A stretch of 5,544 nt of DNA from Burkholderiales bacterium (GCA_031277445.1 JAITMH010000059.1:1-5544), one strand, 5' to 3'. Numbered from the stretch's first letter, positions 1 to 5,440 are shown. Notes: generated from the letters alone by a model not told the origin. Numbers and translations are program-made.

Positions 1-73
1 AGCGGCGTTTCCGTTACCGTCCCTGTTGCAAAAATGGCTCTTTGGGGATCATGAGCGCTTGTCAAACTTATTC

Positions 74-102
74 GCCATTGCGAGCGAAGCTTGGCAATAC
101 AG
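74..102 (+). repeat. ATTGC...GCAAT dispersed repeat, left copy
   Basis: This 29-bp element matches 24 of 29 positions of a second copy at 5494-5522. It starts with the shared core CATTGCGAGCGAAGC and ends with GCAAT followed by ACAG. The ends ATTGC and GCAAT are inverted copies of each other, so the element can form a small hairpin. Elements with this core are widespread in intergenic DNA of many bacteria (from memory). No function can be inferred from the sequence. Confidence 0.7.
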
Positions 103-118
103 TCCGCCCTCCCCCCTA

Positions 119-144
119 CCCCTCTCCCGCAAGCGAGAGAGGGG
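119..144. repeat. CCCCTCTCCCGC hairpin repeat
   Basis: Inverted repeat with 12-base arms (119-130 and 133-144), one mismatched pair and a 2-base centre. The arm CCCTCTCCCGC recurs at 1515-1525, so this is a dispersed family. On the plus strand it is followed by GATGATTTTT, which contains five T residues and could weakly terminate transcripts arriving from the left edge. The T run is not directly adjacent to the stem, so that role is uncertain. Confidence 0.6.
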
Positions 145-151
145 ATGATTT

Positions 152-180
152 TTCTCCGCGCTCTCCGCGTCTCCGCGTGA
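152..180 (-). repeat. CGCGGAGA-type tandem stretch (8-9 bp period)
   Basis: Read on the minus strand, the units CGCGGAGA, CGCGGAGAG and CGCGGAGAA follow each other with a period of 8-9 bp, starting from TCACG. The same stretch type occurs as plus-strand sequence at 4433-4454 and, in a CGCGAAGG/CGCGAAGC variant, on the minus strand at 270-297. It resembles the CGCAAAGAA stretches at 1401, 4384 and 5454 and is probably the same broad family. Confidence 0.6.
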
Positions 181-223
181 GGCGCTTTTCTGATGCCTGA
201 TTCCTAACCTCTGATTCCTAAAC
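181..223 (-). repeat. Heptanucleotide TGATTCC element, copy 1
   Basis: Degenerate tandem copies of the 7-base unit TGATTCC (plus-strand reading). The layout matches copies 2 (351-388) and 3 (1587-1624): several units, then an (A/G)ACCTCTGAT segment. Its left boundary, GGCGCTTTTCTGAT, matches that of copy 3 at 13 of 14 bases, so the element seems to have a conserved edge as well as the tandem core. This copy is the most diverged: it has TAACCTCTGATTCCTAAACC where the other two have TGACCTCTGATACC. Confidence 0.65.
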
Positions 224-239
224 CCCATCCCCACCCCAG

Positions 240-260
240 CCCTCCCCTTGAAGGGGAGGG
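240..260. repeat. CCCTCCCCTT/AAGGGGAGGG palindrome
   Basis: Perfect inverted repeat with 10-base arms around a single central G. It is preceded by a C-rich CCCCATCCCCACCCCAGC segment and followed by GGGGTTTC. This layout is a familiar dispersed extragenic palindrome in environmental bacterial genomes (from memory). It lies downstream of dusA on the minus strand but lacks a T run on that side, so it would be at most a factor-independent pause or a 3'-end stabiliser. Confidence 0.6.
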
Positions 261-269
261 GGTTTCATG

Positions 270-297
270 TTCTTCGCGGCTTCGCGCCTTCGCGTGA
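270..297 (-). repeat. CGCGAAGG-type tandem stretch
   Basis: Minus-strand units CGCGAAGG, CGCGAAGC and CGCGAAGA follow one another at an 8-9 bp period after TCA. It is the same design as the stretch at 152-180, in the same orientation, but with A in place of one G in each unit. The two copies bracket the heptanucleotide element and the palindrome at 240-260, giving a compact mosaic of different repeat families. Confidence 0.55.
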
Positions 298-311
298 GAT
301 GATTTTTATGG

Positions 312-343
312 ATTCTGCGACTCCGCTTCGCTACGCGCAGAAT
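312..343. repeat. ATTCTGCG...CGCAGAAT inverted repeat
   Basis: Perfect 8-base inverted arms (312-319 and 336-343) around a 16-base centre containing CCGCTTCGCTACG. Similar ATTCT...AGAATGAC elements are common dispersed repeats in bacteria (from memory). The dusA stop codon, TAG on the minus strand at 331-333, lies inside the loop, so this repeat supplies the present end of that gene. As a hairpin it could also act at the 3' end of the dusA message, but no T run follows. Confidence 0.6.
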
Positions 344-1350
344 GACGGAGTTCTGATTCCTGATTCCTGATTCCTGACCTCTGATACCCGCTCCAGTGAT
401 TCATACAAAACGTCAACCGATTGGCGTTCCAACTGCCGCGATTCGGAAAGCCATTGCCGGAACAGCCGCGCTCGCGGTTGGCCGTGATACAGGCCGAGAA
501 GATGGCGGGTGACCGCACGCAACGCGACGCCTTGCCGCAACTGGTTTTCGACGTAGGGAATCATGGCTTCGATGACGGCGCGGCGCGTCGGCAGTGGCGC
601 CGCCTGACCAAACAGCCGCGCTTCGGCTTCCGCCAAGCAATACGGTTGATGGTATGCCCAGCGCCCCACCATCACGCCGTCGATTCCCGTCGCCAGTTGC
701 GCTTCGATCATCGGCCAGTCTGTCAGTCCGCCGTTCAGCACGATGGTGCATTGGGGAAAATCGCGTTTTAACTGCTGCGCCGTTTCGTAACGCAACGGCG
801 GAATTTCGCGGTTATCTTTCGGTGACAAACCGGACAGAATCGCGTTACGCGCATGCACGATGAACACGTCGCAGCCCGCTTCGTACACCGTGCCAACAAA
901 ATCGCGCACGAAACCATAATCTTCAACAGCATCGACTCCGATCCGGTGTTTGACCGTCACCGGTACCGACGCTGCCTCGCGCATCGCCCGCACACAATCC
1001 GCCACCAGTTTCGGCTCCTTCATCAGACAAGCGCCGAAACTGCCGCTTTGAACCCGCTCACTCGGACAACCGCAGTTGAGATTGATTTCGTCGTAACCCC
1101 AACGCGCCCCAAGCCGCGCCGCATGCGCCAGCATCGCCGGATCGCTACCGCCCAGTTGCAACGCCAGCGGATGCTCGGCAGCATCGAAATCCAGATGTTT
1201 CGCCACATCGCCGTAATACAGCGCCGGAGCCGTGACCATCTCGGTGTACAACCGCGCATGCGGCGACAGCAGCCGATGAAAATAACGGCAATGCCGGTCT
1301 GTCCAGTCGAGCATCGGCGCCACGCAAAAACGGTATGGCATTTCAATCAT
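331..1350 (-). CDS. dusA: tRNA-dihydrouridine synthase A
   Basis: FMN-dependent enzyme that reduces uridine to dihydrouridine in the D-loop of tRNA (U20/U20a for the DusA group), using NADPH, in the cytoplasm. The 339-residue product shows the family landmarks in order: VAPMLDWTDRHCRYFHR at 10-26 (start of the FMN-binding TIM barrel), the NCGCPSERV motif at 92-100 with the expected catalytic Cys95, FGACLM at 105-110, VKHRIG at 133-138, HARNA at 166-170, NGG at 206-208 and GVMVGRWAY at 225-233 for flavin phosphate binding, then the helical tRNA-binding domain. The DusA-type motifs favour DusA over DusB or DusC. The ATG at 1350 has no Shine-Dalgarno sequence; Met4 at 1341 is an alternative, also without one. 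A candidate promoter would make the message start at or near the ATG. The last ~18 residues, after about Arg321, are encoded by repeat DNA and are probably not ancestral. Confidence 0.96.
   Translation of the reverse strand: MIEMPYRFCVAPMLDWTDRHCRYFHRLLSPHARLYTEMVTAPALYYGDVAKHLDFDAAEHPLALQLGGSDPAMLAHAARLGARWGYDEINLNCGCPSERVQSGSFGACLMKEPKLVADCVRAMREAASVPVTVKHRIGVDAVEDYGFVRDFVGTVYEAGCDVFIVHARNAILSGLSPKDNREIPPLRYETAQQLKRDFPQCTIVLNGGLTDWPMIEAQLATGIDGVMVGRWAYHQPYCLAEAEARLFGQAAPLPTRRAVIEAMIPYVENQLRQGVALRAVTRHLLGLYHGQPRARLFRQWLSESRQLERQSVDVLYESLERVSEVRNQESGIRTPSFCA
351..388 (-). repeat. Heptanucleotide TGATTCC element, copy 2 (inside dusA)
   Basis: Three exact tandem units of TGATTCC (plus reading) followed by TGACCTCTGATACC, the same ending as copy 3 at 1587-1624. 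The whole element is read as coding sequence by dusA. Because 7 is not a multiple of 3, each unit is translated in a different frame, giving RNQESGIR in the protein. This is the clearest case in the window of a repeat overlapping a real gene. Confidence 0.75.
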
Positions 1351-1356
1351 GGGCGC

Positions 1357-1384
1357 ATTGTACGGTGAATGTGAAGGGTGTGGA
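1357..1384 (-). promoter_or_regulatory. Candidate sigma-70 promoter for dusA
   Basis: On the minus strand TCCACA (1379-1384, 4 of 6 to the -35 consensus) is followed after 16 bases by TACAAT (1357-1362, 5 of 6 to the -10 consensus). Transcription would be expected to start about 7 bases past the -10 box, which falls at or next to the A of the dusA start codon at 1350. This agrees with the absence of a ribosome binding site and would make the transcript leaderless or nearly so. It is prediction by eye only. Confidence 0.35.
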
Positions 1385-1400
1385 AAAAGCGGGAAAATGC

Positions 1401-1431
1401 TTTAACCGCAAAGAACGCAGAGAGCGCAAAA
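1401..1431 (+). repeat. CGCAAAGAA tandem stretch, copy 1
   Basis: TTTAACCG followed by the units CGCAAAGAA, CGCAGAGAG and CGCAAAAAA at a 9-bp period (the first CG is shared with the leading segment). The lead-in and first unit match 5454-5485 closely, and a shortened variant is at 4384-4405. The stretch lies upstream of dusA, beyond its candidate promoter. Confidence 0.65.
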
Positions 1432-1462
1432 AAGGTTAGGAAGCACTGATTTTTTTCCTTTC

Positions 1463-1539
1463 TCCCTCTCCCGCCCCCCGATCAAAACCACTTCGGGGGC
1501 AGGCTCTTCGGGCACCCTCTCCCGCAGGCGGGAGAGGGT
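1463..1539. repeat. Composite CCCTCTCCCG hairpin element
   Basis: Two inverted repeats lie side by side. The right-hand one has 12-base perfect arms (1514-1525 and 1528-1539) around a 2-base centre, and its arm is related to that at 119-130. The left-hand one pairs CCCCCGA at 1475-1481 with TCGGGGG at 1493-1499. CCCTCTCCCG occurs at both 1463-1472 and 1515-1524, as if the left arm had been duplicated with about 42 bases placed between the copies. On the plus strand a T run at 1550-1555 follows about 10 bases after the hairpin, too far for a standard terminator. On the minus strand, in the direction of transcription from the transporter gene, no T run follows. Confidence 0.6.
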
Positions 1540-1586
1540 TTCGTCGCGCTTTTTTAGAAGGCAGTCTAACCAGCGCATCCTTAAAT

Positions 1587-1624
1587 GGCGCCTTTCTGAT
1601 CCCTGATCCCTGACCTCTGATACC
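1587..1624 (-). repeat. Heptanucleotide element, copy 3 (TGATCCC variant)
   Basis: GGCGCCTTTCTGAT lead, two TGATCCC units and the TGACCTCTGATACC ending shared exactly with copy 2. The orientation is the same as copies 1 and 2. The element begins 8 bp beyond the transporter stop codon at 1633-1635, so here it flanks the gene end instead of being read through, as happens in dusA. Confidence 0.7.
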
Positions 1625-1632
1625 TGCCTCGC

Positions 1633-2886
1633 TTACGCTTTTGAAAGCGCGTCAATGTCCTTTTTTAACAGGAAATTAGCAAAAATTACGACCGCCATCA
1701 TGCCTGCGCAGATGATATAAGCGGTAATAAATTTTCCGGTCGTATCATAAATATAGTCTGTCATCAAAGGCGCCACAACACCGGAAAGCCCCCAGGAGAG
1801 AAACAAAACGCCATAGTTTCCACCGTAGTTTTTAAGCCCGTATTGATCTACGACCAAAGCAGGAAACACACTCAAAAGCGTTCCATAACAGAATCCAATC
1901 AATACGATGCCCACAGCCAGAGCCGCCATGTTTTGATAATAGATAAACCCGATCATGTTGATCAGTTGCAAAACAGAAACAACAAACAAGGCGTTCACCC
2001 TGCCGATCTTGTCCGACATCAAACCGCCCAACACCCGGCCAAAGGTGTTCGTAATGGCCAGGAACGATACCAATATTGCCAGAATGGCGGTGTCGGTAAT
2101 CTGCAACTGAGAGCTGGCGATTTTTGTAATATTTCCGATCACCATGAGGCCAATGGATGCCGACAAAAGGAACATCACAAACATCAGATAAAAGCGTTTT
2201 GTTTTAAGCATTTCCTTCGTTGAGACATCAACGGTCACGATGCTTTTGGCGACAGCTTCTTTTAAATGCGCCGGAGCCGCCGGTGTATAAGCTTCCGGCG
2301 GATTATTGATAAGTTGCGCGAGACACGTGCTTACGATAAAGATGCCCACGCCCAGAAATATCAATGTTTTTTCAATGCCATAATTGTTGAGCAGCACGGT
2401 TGTTAGCGGCGCGAAATAAACTGCCGCAAGACCAAACCCCCCTACAATCAAACCGCTGACAATGCCTTTTTTACTGGGATGGAACCATTTCAGCGCCGGC
2501 GGGGAAACGCAGCCGTAACCCAAACCAATGCCAAGCCCCGTAATGACGCCAAAACAGACGGCAACGCCTACGGGGCTGTTGCCGACCAGACCGGACAGGA
2601 TAAGCCCCAAGCCCACAAAAGCGCCGCCTGCGGTCACAAGCCATCTGGGGCCTGTTTTGTCTTGAATTTTGCCGCCGATGAGAAGACCCAGAGCAAAGCA
2701 CACGATGGCAAGGGTATAAGGAAGTCCCGCTTCCGAACTTGTCCATTCCCAGCCGCCGTCCGCTATGGGAGCGGTCATTTTTGTTTTCAACACGCTCCAT
2801 GCGTAAAGAACGCCTATGGCCAAGTTAAAAAAGATGCCTGCCAGCAATACAACTTTGGCCTTTTTTTGCTTTTCATGATCCTGCAT
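1633..2886 (-). CDS. MFS transporter, oxalate/formate antiporter (OFA) family
   Basis: Inner-membrane carrier, probably for a small organic anion such as a monocarboxylate; the substrate cannot be fixed from sequence. The 417-residue protein has twelve hydrophobic segments, roughly at 11-33, 53-73, 83-103, 105-128, 141-166, 172-194, 231-254, 265-288, 297-316, 320-345, 357-377 and 386-407, with a cytoplasmic central loop near 195-230. MFS signature loops are GGKIQDKTGPRW (71-82) and GGLMSDKIGR (287-296). NLAIGVLYAWSV (21-32) and the FPALVVDQYGLKNYGGNYG region (341-359) are typical of the family containing OxlT and E. coli YhjX. Helix 11 (about 357-377) has no lysine, whereas OxlT uses one there to bind oxalate, so oxalate is doubtful. 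The ATG at 2886 is preferred over one at 2964: it has an AAGGAA site 7 bases upstream and lies downstream of a candidate promoter. Base composition is poorer in G+C than its neighbours. Confidence 0.88.
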   Translation of the reverse strand: MQDHEKQKKAKVVLLAGIFFNLAIGVLYAWSVLKTKMTAPIADGGWEWTSSEAGLPYTLAIVCFALGLLIGGKIQDKTGPRWLVTAGGAFVGLGLILSGLVGNSPVGVAVCFGVITGLGIGLGYGCVSPPALKWFHPSKKGIVSGLIVGGFGLAAVYFAPLTTVLLNNYGIEKTLIFLGVGIFIVSTCLAQLINNPPEAYTPAAPAHLKEAVAKSIVTVDVSTKEMLKTKRFYLMFVMFLLSASIGLMVIGNITKIASSQLQITDTAILAILVSFLAITNTFGRVLGGLMSDKIGRVNALFVVSVLQLINMIGFIYYQNMAALAVGIVLIGFCYGTLLSVFPALVVDQYGLKNYGGNYGVLFLSWGLSGVVAPLMTDYIYDTTGKFITAYIICAGMMAVVIFANFLLKKDIDALSKA

Positions 2887-2893
2887 GAAAATA

Positions 2894-2902
2894 TTCCTTC
2901 CC
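2894..2902 (-). promoter_or_regulatory. Ribosome binding site deciding the transporter start
   Basis: On the minus strand GGGAAGGAA precedes the ATG at 2886 with a 7-base gap. It is the only good Shine-Dalgarno match near any of the three in-frame ATG codons (2964, 2925, 2886), and the protein begins MQDHEKQKKAK just before the first membrane helix, as expected for an MFS carrier. It therefore supports the shorter protein. Confidence 0.6.
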
Positions 2903-2923
2903 GTTGCCTTTCGTGAACGGGTC

Positions 2924-2952
2924 ATGATAGGCGGTGTTTCGGCTGGAAACAA
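2924..2952 (-). promoter_or_regulatory. Candidate sigma-70 promoter for the MFS transporter
   Basis: On the minus strand TTGTTT (2947-2952, 3 of 6 to consensus including the TTG) and TATCAT (2924-2929, 5 of 6) are separated by the ideal 17 bases. The expected start near 2917 would give a leader of about 30 bases containing the AAGGAA ribosome binding site. It also places the far-upstream ATG at 2964 outside the transcript. Confidence 0.45.
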
Positions 2953-3081
2953 CCATATTGGCAAAATAATTTCCCGGGCTTGCGCGGGATGCCTTCATGG
3001 TGCATGATGCCACCCTGACTGTTGCGCACCGTGCGGTGTCATACCGGGCGCTTTTTGTCTTGCTTGCCTTTCTGCCCTTTC
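2953..3081. promoter_or_regulatory. Divergent control region between transporter and icd
   Basis: The gap must hold the icd promoter, but no strong sigma-70 match stands out. The best is weak: TTGCGC at 2980-2985 and CATGAT at 3003-3008, 17 bases apart (3 of 6 and 4 of 6). Two small dyads lie side by side: GGTG-N8-CACC at 2999-3014 and CACC-GTGC-GGTG at 3027-3038. They are built from the same four-base words in opposite order and could be operator half-sites or chance. Confidence 0.25.
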
Positions 3082-3087
3082 AGGAGG
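3082..3087 (+). promoter_or_regulatory. Strong ribosome binding site of icd
   Basis: AGGAGG, a perfect Shine-Dalgarno core, sits 7 bases before the ATG at 3095. The match and spacing are close to ideal, which fits a highly expressed central-metabolism enzyme and fixes the start codon. Confidence 0.85.
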
Positions 3088-3094
3088 AATTTCC

Positions 3095-4348
3095 ATGAAC
3101 TATCAGCACATCAAGGTACCGGCTGGTGACAAGATTACCGTCAACGCCGATTTTTCTCTCAACGTCGGCGACCATCCGATCATTCCCTACATTGAAGGCG
3201 ATGGCATCGGCGCCGATATTTCGCCGGTCATGATCCAGGTCGTGGATGCGGCGGTACACAAAACCTATGGCGGCAAGCGCAAGATCAGTTGGATGGAAAT
3301 TTATTCCGGCGAAAAAGCGACGCACGTTTACGATAAGGACACCTGGCTGCCGGAAGAAACGCTGCACGCGCTGAAAGAATATGTGGTGTCGATCAAAGGG
3401 CCGCTGACCACGCCGGTTGGCGGCGGCATGCGTTCGCTCAATGTGGCGTTGCGGCAGGAACTGGATTTGTATGTGTGCCTGCGGCCGGTGCGCTATTTCA
3501 AGGGTGTGCCGTCGCCGGTCAAAACGCCTGAAAAAACCGACATGGTGATCTTCCGTGAAAACTCGGAAGACATTTACGCGGGTATTGAATGGCAGGAAGG
3601 TACCGCGCAGGCAAAGCGAATGATCGAATTCCTGCAAAAAGAAATGGGCATCAAAAAAATTCGCTTTCCGGAAACGTCCGGGATCGGCGTCAAACCGATA
3701 TCACGCGAAGGCACCGAGCGGCTGATGCGCAAAGCGATCCAGTACGCGATTGACAACGACAGATCATCGGTGACGCTGGTGCACAAAGGCAACATCATGA
3801 AGTTCACCGAAGGCGCGTTCCGCGATTGGGGTTATGCGCTGGCGCAGAAAGAATTCGGCGCACAGTTGATTGATGACGGTCCCTGGTGTCAATTCAAAAA
3901 TCCGAAAACCGGCAAGGAAATCGTGATCAAGGACGCGATTGCCGATGCGTTCCTTCAGCAAATTCTGTTGCGTCCGGCAGAATACAGCGTGATCGCCACC
4001 ATGAATCTGAACGGCGATTACATTTCCGACGCACTGGCAGCGCAGGTGGGCGGTATCGGCATCGCGCCGGGCGCCAATCTGTCGGATTCGATAGCGATGT
4101 TTGAGGCGACGCACGGAACAGCGCCGAAATACGCCGGTAAAGATTACGTCAACCCCGGCTCCATCATTCTTTCGGCGGAGATGATGCTGCGTCACATGGG
4201 TTGGTTCGAAGCCGCCGATCTCATCATTGCGTCGATGGAAAAAGCGATTCAGGCAAGGCAGGTGACTTATGATTTCGCACGGTTGATGGAAGGCGCGAAT
4301 CAAGTCTCGTGCTCGGGATTCGGAAAGGCGATGATTGAGCGAATGTAA
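3095..4348 (+). CDS. icd: NADP-dependent isocitrate dehydrogenase
   Basis: TCA-cycle enzyme converting isocitrate to 2-oxoglutarate and CO2 with reduction of NADP+; a cytoplasmic homodimer requiring Mg2+ or Mn2+. The 417 residues match the length of the E. coli-type enzyme, and key residues align with an offset of one. Substrate-binding residues are Ser114, Asn116, Arg120, Arg130 and Arg154 ([21 protein letters not shown] at 113-133, with FRENSED at 153-159). Catalytic Tyr161 and Lys231 are present, as are metal ligands Asp284, Asp308 and Asp312. NADP+ preference is indicated by Lys345, Tyr346, Val352, Tyr392 and Arg396, the set that binds the 2'-phosphate in the E. coli enzyme. Ser114 is the site AceK phosphorylates in E. 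coli; whether AceK exists in this organism cannot be seen. The gene has its own perfect ribosome binding site and terminator, so it is probably a single-gene unit. Confidence 0.98.
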   Translation: MNYQHIKVPAGDKITVNADFSLNVGDHPIIPYIEGDGIGADISPVMIQVVDAAVHKTYGGKRKISWMEIYSGEKATHVYDKDTWLPEETLHALKEYVVSIKGPLTTPVGGGMRSLNVALRQELDLYVCLRPVRYFKGVPSPVKTPEKTDMVIFRENSEDIYAGIEWQEGTAQAKRMIEFLQKEMGIKKIRFPETSGIGVKPISREGTERLMRKAIQYAIDNDRSSVTLVHKGNIMKFTEGAFRDWGYALAQKEFGAQLIDDGPWCQFKNPKTGKEIVIKDAIADAFLQQILLRPAEYSVIATMNLNGDYISDALAAQVGGIGIAPGANLSDSIAMFEATHGTAPKYAGKDYVNPGSIILSAEMMLRHMGWFEAADLIIASMEKAIQARQVTYDFARLMEGANQVSCSGFGKAMIERM

Positions 4349-4353
4349 TGTAG

Positions 4354-4384
4354 GGGCGGGTTTCAAACCCGCCCTCGTTTTTTT
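4354..4384 (+). terminator. Intrinsic terminator of icd
   Basis: Perfect inverted arms GGGCGGGTTT (4354-4363) and AAACCCGCCC (4365-4374) around one central C, followed by TCG and seven T residues (4378-4384). In practice the stem would be 8-9 bp with a small loop. It begins 6 bases past the icd stop. The GTAGGGGCGGGTTTCAAACC design is also familiar as a dispersed palindrome (from memory), so a repeat may have been recruited as the terminator. Confidence 0.85.
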
Positions 4385-4405
4385 ACCGCAAAGGGCGCAA
4401 AGAAA
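4384..4405 (+). repeat. CGCAAAG tandem stretch, copy 2 (short)
   Basis: TACCGCAAAGGGCGCAAAGAAAG repeats the CGCAAAG unit twice at a 9-bp period, as at 1401-1431 and 5454-5485. Its 5' edge abuts the T run of the icd terminator, and the usual TTTAACCG lead-in is shortened to TTTTACCG. Confidence 0.55.
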
Positions 4406-4432
4406 GTTGTGCGTGTGGTTAGCGGGATTGCT

Positions 4433-4454
4433 TCACGCGAAGACGCGGAGAAAA
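4433..4454 (+). repeat. CACGCGAAGACGCGGAGAAAA stretch
   Basis: Two units, CGCGAAGA and CGCGGAGA, of the family seen on the minus strand at 152-180 and 270-297, here on the plus strand upstream of the EamA gene. Together with 4384-4405 it fills most of the gap between icd and the exporter gene. No convincing promoter could be separated from these repeats. Confidence 0.5.
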
Positions 4455-4485
4455 TGCCCCCTTCTCTGCATTTCGTCTGAGAACC

Positions 4486-5397
4486 ATGCAAAACAATAAA
4501 ACCACGAGCCTCGCAGTGCTGGCGCTGATCGTGATGGCACTGATCTGGAGCTCCAACTGGGTGGTGATGAAGTCGGTGCTGCAATACATGGGCGCACTCG
4601 ATTTCACCGCGCTGCGTTGCGCACTTGGCGCGTTGTTGTTGCTGGCGATGTTGCCGCTGACAGGGCGCTCGTTAAAACCGCCGCCCTGGCGAGTGATACT
4701 GTGGGTCGGCCTGCTGCAAACGGTCGGAATGTCGGGGCTGTCGCAGTTGGCGCTGATCGAGGAAGGCGCCGGTAAAACGGCGGTGCTTGTTTATACGATG
4801 CCTTTCTGGGTGATTCTGCTGGCCGCGCTGTTTCTGAACGAGAAACCGCGTCCGGTTCAGTATGTCGCCACCGCGATTGCGGCGTTCGGCTTTCTTCTGG
4901 TCATCCAACCCTGGCAATGGCAAGGGACGCTGCTGGGTTCGTTTCTGGCAGTGGCTTCGGGCGCGTTCTGGGCGGCGGCTTCGGTTGTCGCCAAGCGCGC
5001 CTTCCAGCATCAGGAGATAGATTTGCTGAGTTTGGTCGCCTGGCAAATGGCGGTAGGCGCTGTCGTGTTGTCGGTGCTGGCTGTTGCAACCCACGAAACG
5101 CCGATCATCTGGTCGCCGTATGCGCTGCTGGCATTGGCTTATAACGCAGTATTGGCAACGGCGTTGGCCTGGGCTTTGTGGTTGTTCATTCTGCGCACGT
5201 TACCAGCCGGAGTGGCGGGACTTTCGACGTTAATCATCCCGATCATGAGCGTGTTGTGGGCCTGGTGGTTGCTGAGCGAAAAGCCCGACGGCGCAGAAGC
5301 CGCCGGAATCGGATTGATGTCGTTGGCGCTGGCGTTGATTGGCGTACCGGAAAAGTGGTGGGCTGCGGTACGGCGTTTTCTGCGTTTGAAGACTTGA
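4486..5397 (+). CDS. EamA/DMT-superfamily transporter
   Basis: Integral inner-membrane protein of the drug/metabolite transporter superfamily, ten-helix EamA type, likely an exporter of amino acids or other small metabolites; the substrate is unknown. The 303 residues contain the usual two tandem EamA halves, about 9-141 and 150-286. Each half ends in the family signature: YTMPFWVILLAALFLNEKP (103-121) and IPIMSVLWAWWLLSEKP (251-267). The first helix carries ALIWSSNWVVMK (18-29), typical of the family. Hydrophobic segments fall near 7-25, 38-56, 69-89, 97-117, 124-140, 148-168, 179-200, 212-236, 243-263 and 270-287, followed by a short basic tail (RRFLRLK). The ATG at 4486 has only a weak Shine-Dalgarno match (GAG in TGAGAACC), so expression may be low. 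It follows icd by 137 bp beyond a strong terminator and is probably transcribed separately. Confidence 0.93.
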   Translation: MQNNKTTSLAVLALIVMALIWSSNWVVMKSVLQYMGALDFTALRCALGALLLLAMLPLTGRSLKPPPWRVILWVGLLQTVGMSGLSQLALIEEGAGKTAVLVYTMPFWVILLAALFLNEKPRPVQYVATAIAAFGFLLVIQPWQWQGTLLGSFLAVASGAFWAAASVVAKRAFQHQEIDLLSLVAWQMAVGAVVLSVLAVATHETPIIWSPYALLALAYNAVLATALAWALWLFILRTLPAGVAGLSTLIIPIMSVLWAWWLLSEKPDGAEAAGIGLMSLALALIGVPEKWWAAVRRFLRLKT

Positions 5398-5408
5398 CGG
5401 TTTAGCAA

Positions 5409-5440
5409 GTAGCCCGGATAAGCGAAGCGCCATCCGGGAG
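5409..5440. repeat. REP-like palindrome CCCGGAT...ATCCGGG
   Basis: Perfect 7-base arms (5413-5419 and 5432-5438) enclose AAGCGAAGCGCC, itself able to form a small GCG...CGC stem, and GTAG precedes the left arm. This is the layout of REP elements mobilised by REP-associated tyrosine transposases in many Proteobacteria. It lies 12 bp after the EamA stop codon and, with no T run, may serve as a 3'-end stabiliser or pause site. No such transposase gene is in the window. Confidence 0.7.

Larger units (their letters stand above)
1..330. other. Left-edge repeat-rich region, possible gene tail
   Basis: No convincing complete gene lies here. The first ~70 bases are not obviously repeat and could hold the 3' end of a plus-strand gene convergent with dusA. 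Frame 1 is open to a TGA at 52-54, frame 2 to a TGA at 146-148, and frame 3 runs further still, so the sequence does not say which frame, if any, is real. From about position 74 onward the stretch is a run of short repeats listed separately: an ATTGC...GCAAT element, two G/C-rich hairpins, two CGCG-type tandem stretches, a heptanucleotide element and a palindrome into which dusA ends. Open frames crossing the repeats on either strand are best explained by their skewed composition. Confidence 0.6.

Noticed and set aside
1..148. Named 3' gene fragment at the left edge
   Set aside because: All three plus-strand frames stay open for a while and none shows a recognisable motif, so no product or frame can be assigned.
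49..234. Small minus-strand open frame over the left repeats
   Set aside because: Almost all of it translates repeat DNA (runs such as NQRLGIRHQ and SRLRERGRGEGG), so it is an artefact of repeat composition.
152..297. Possible CRISPR array from spaced CGCG repeats
   Set aside because: Units are only 8-9 bp with no regular spacers of 25-40 bp, and no cas gene is present.
853..1368. 171-codon plus-strand open frame opposite dusA
   Set aside because: Antisense to conserved dusA motifs, with Arg/His-rich content typical of a shadow frame.
2887..2964. Longer transporter form starting at 2964
   Set aside because: The added 26 residues are not family-like, the start has no ribosome binding site, and the candidate promoter lies downstream of it.
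3080..3637. 185-codon minus-strand open frame antisense to icd
   Set aside because: It lies entirely opposite the well-supported icd start and first half, its composition is a typical reverse-frame shadow (rich in His, Arg and Phe), and no family motif is visible.
3764..4366. 200-codon minus-strand open frame antisense to the end of icd
   Set aside because: Shadow of icd codon bias; no recognisable domain, and it begins within the icd terminator palindrome.
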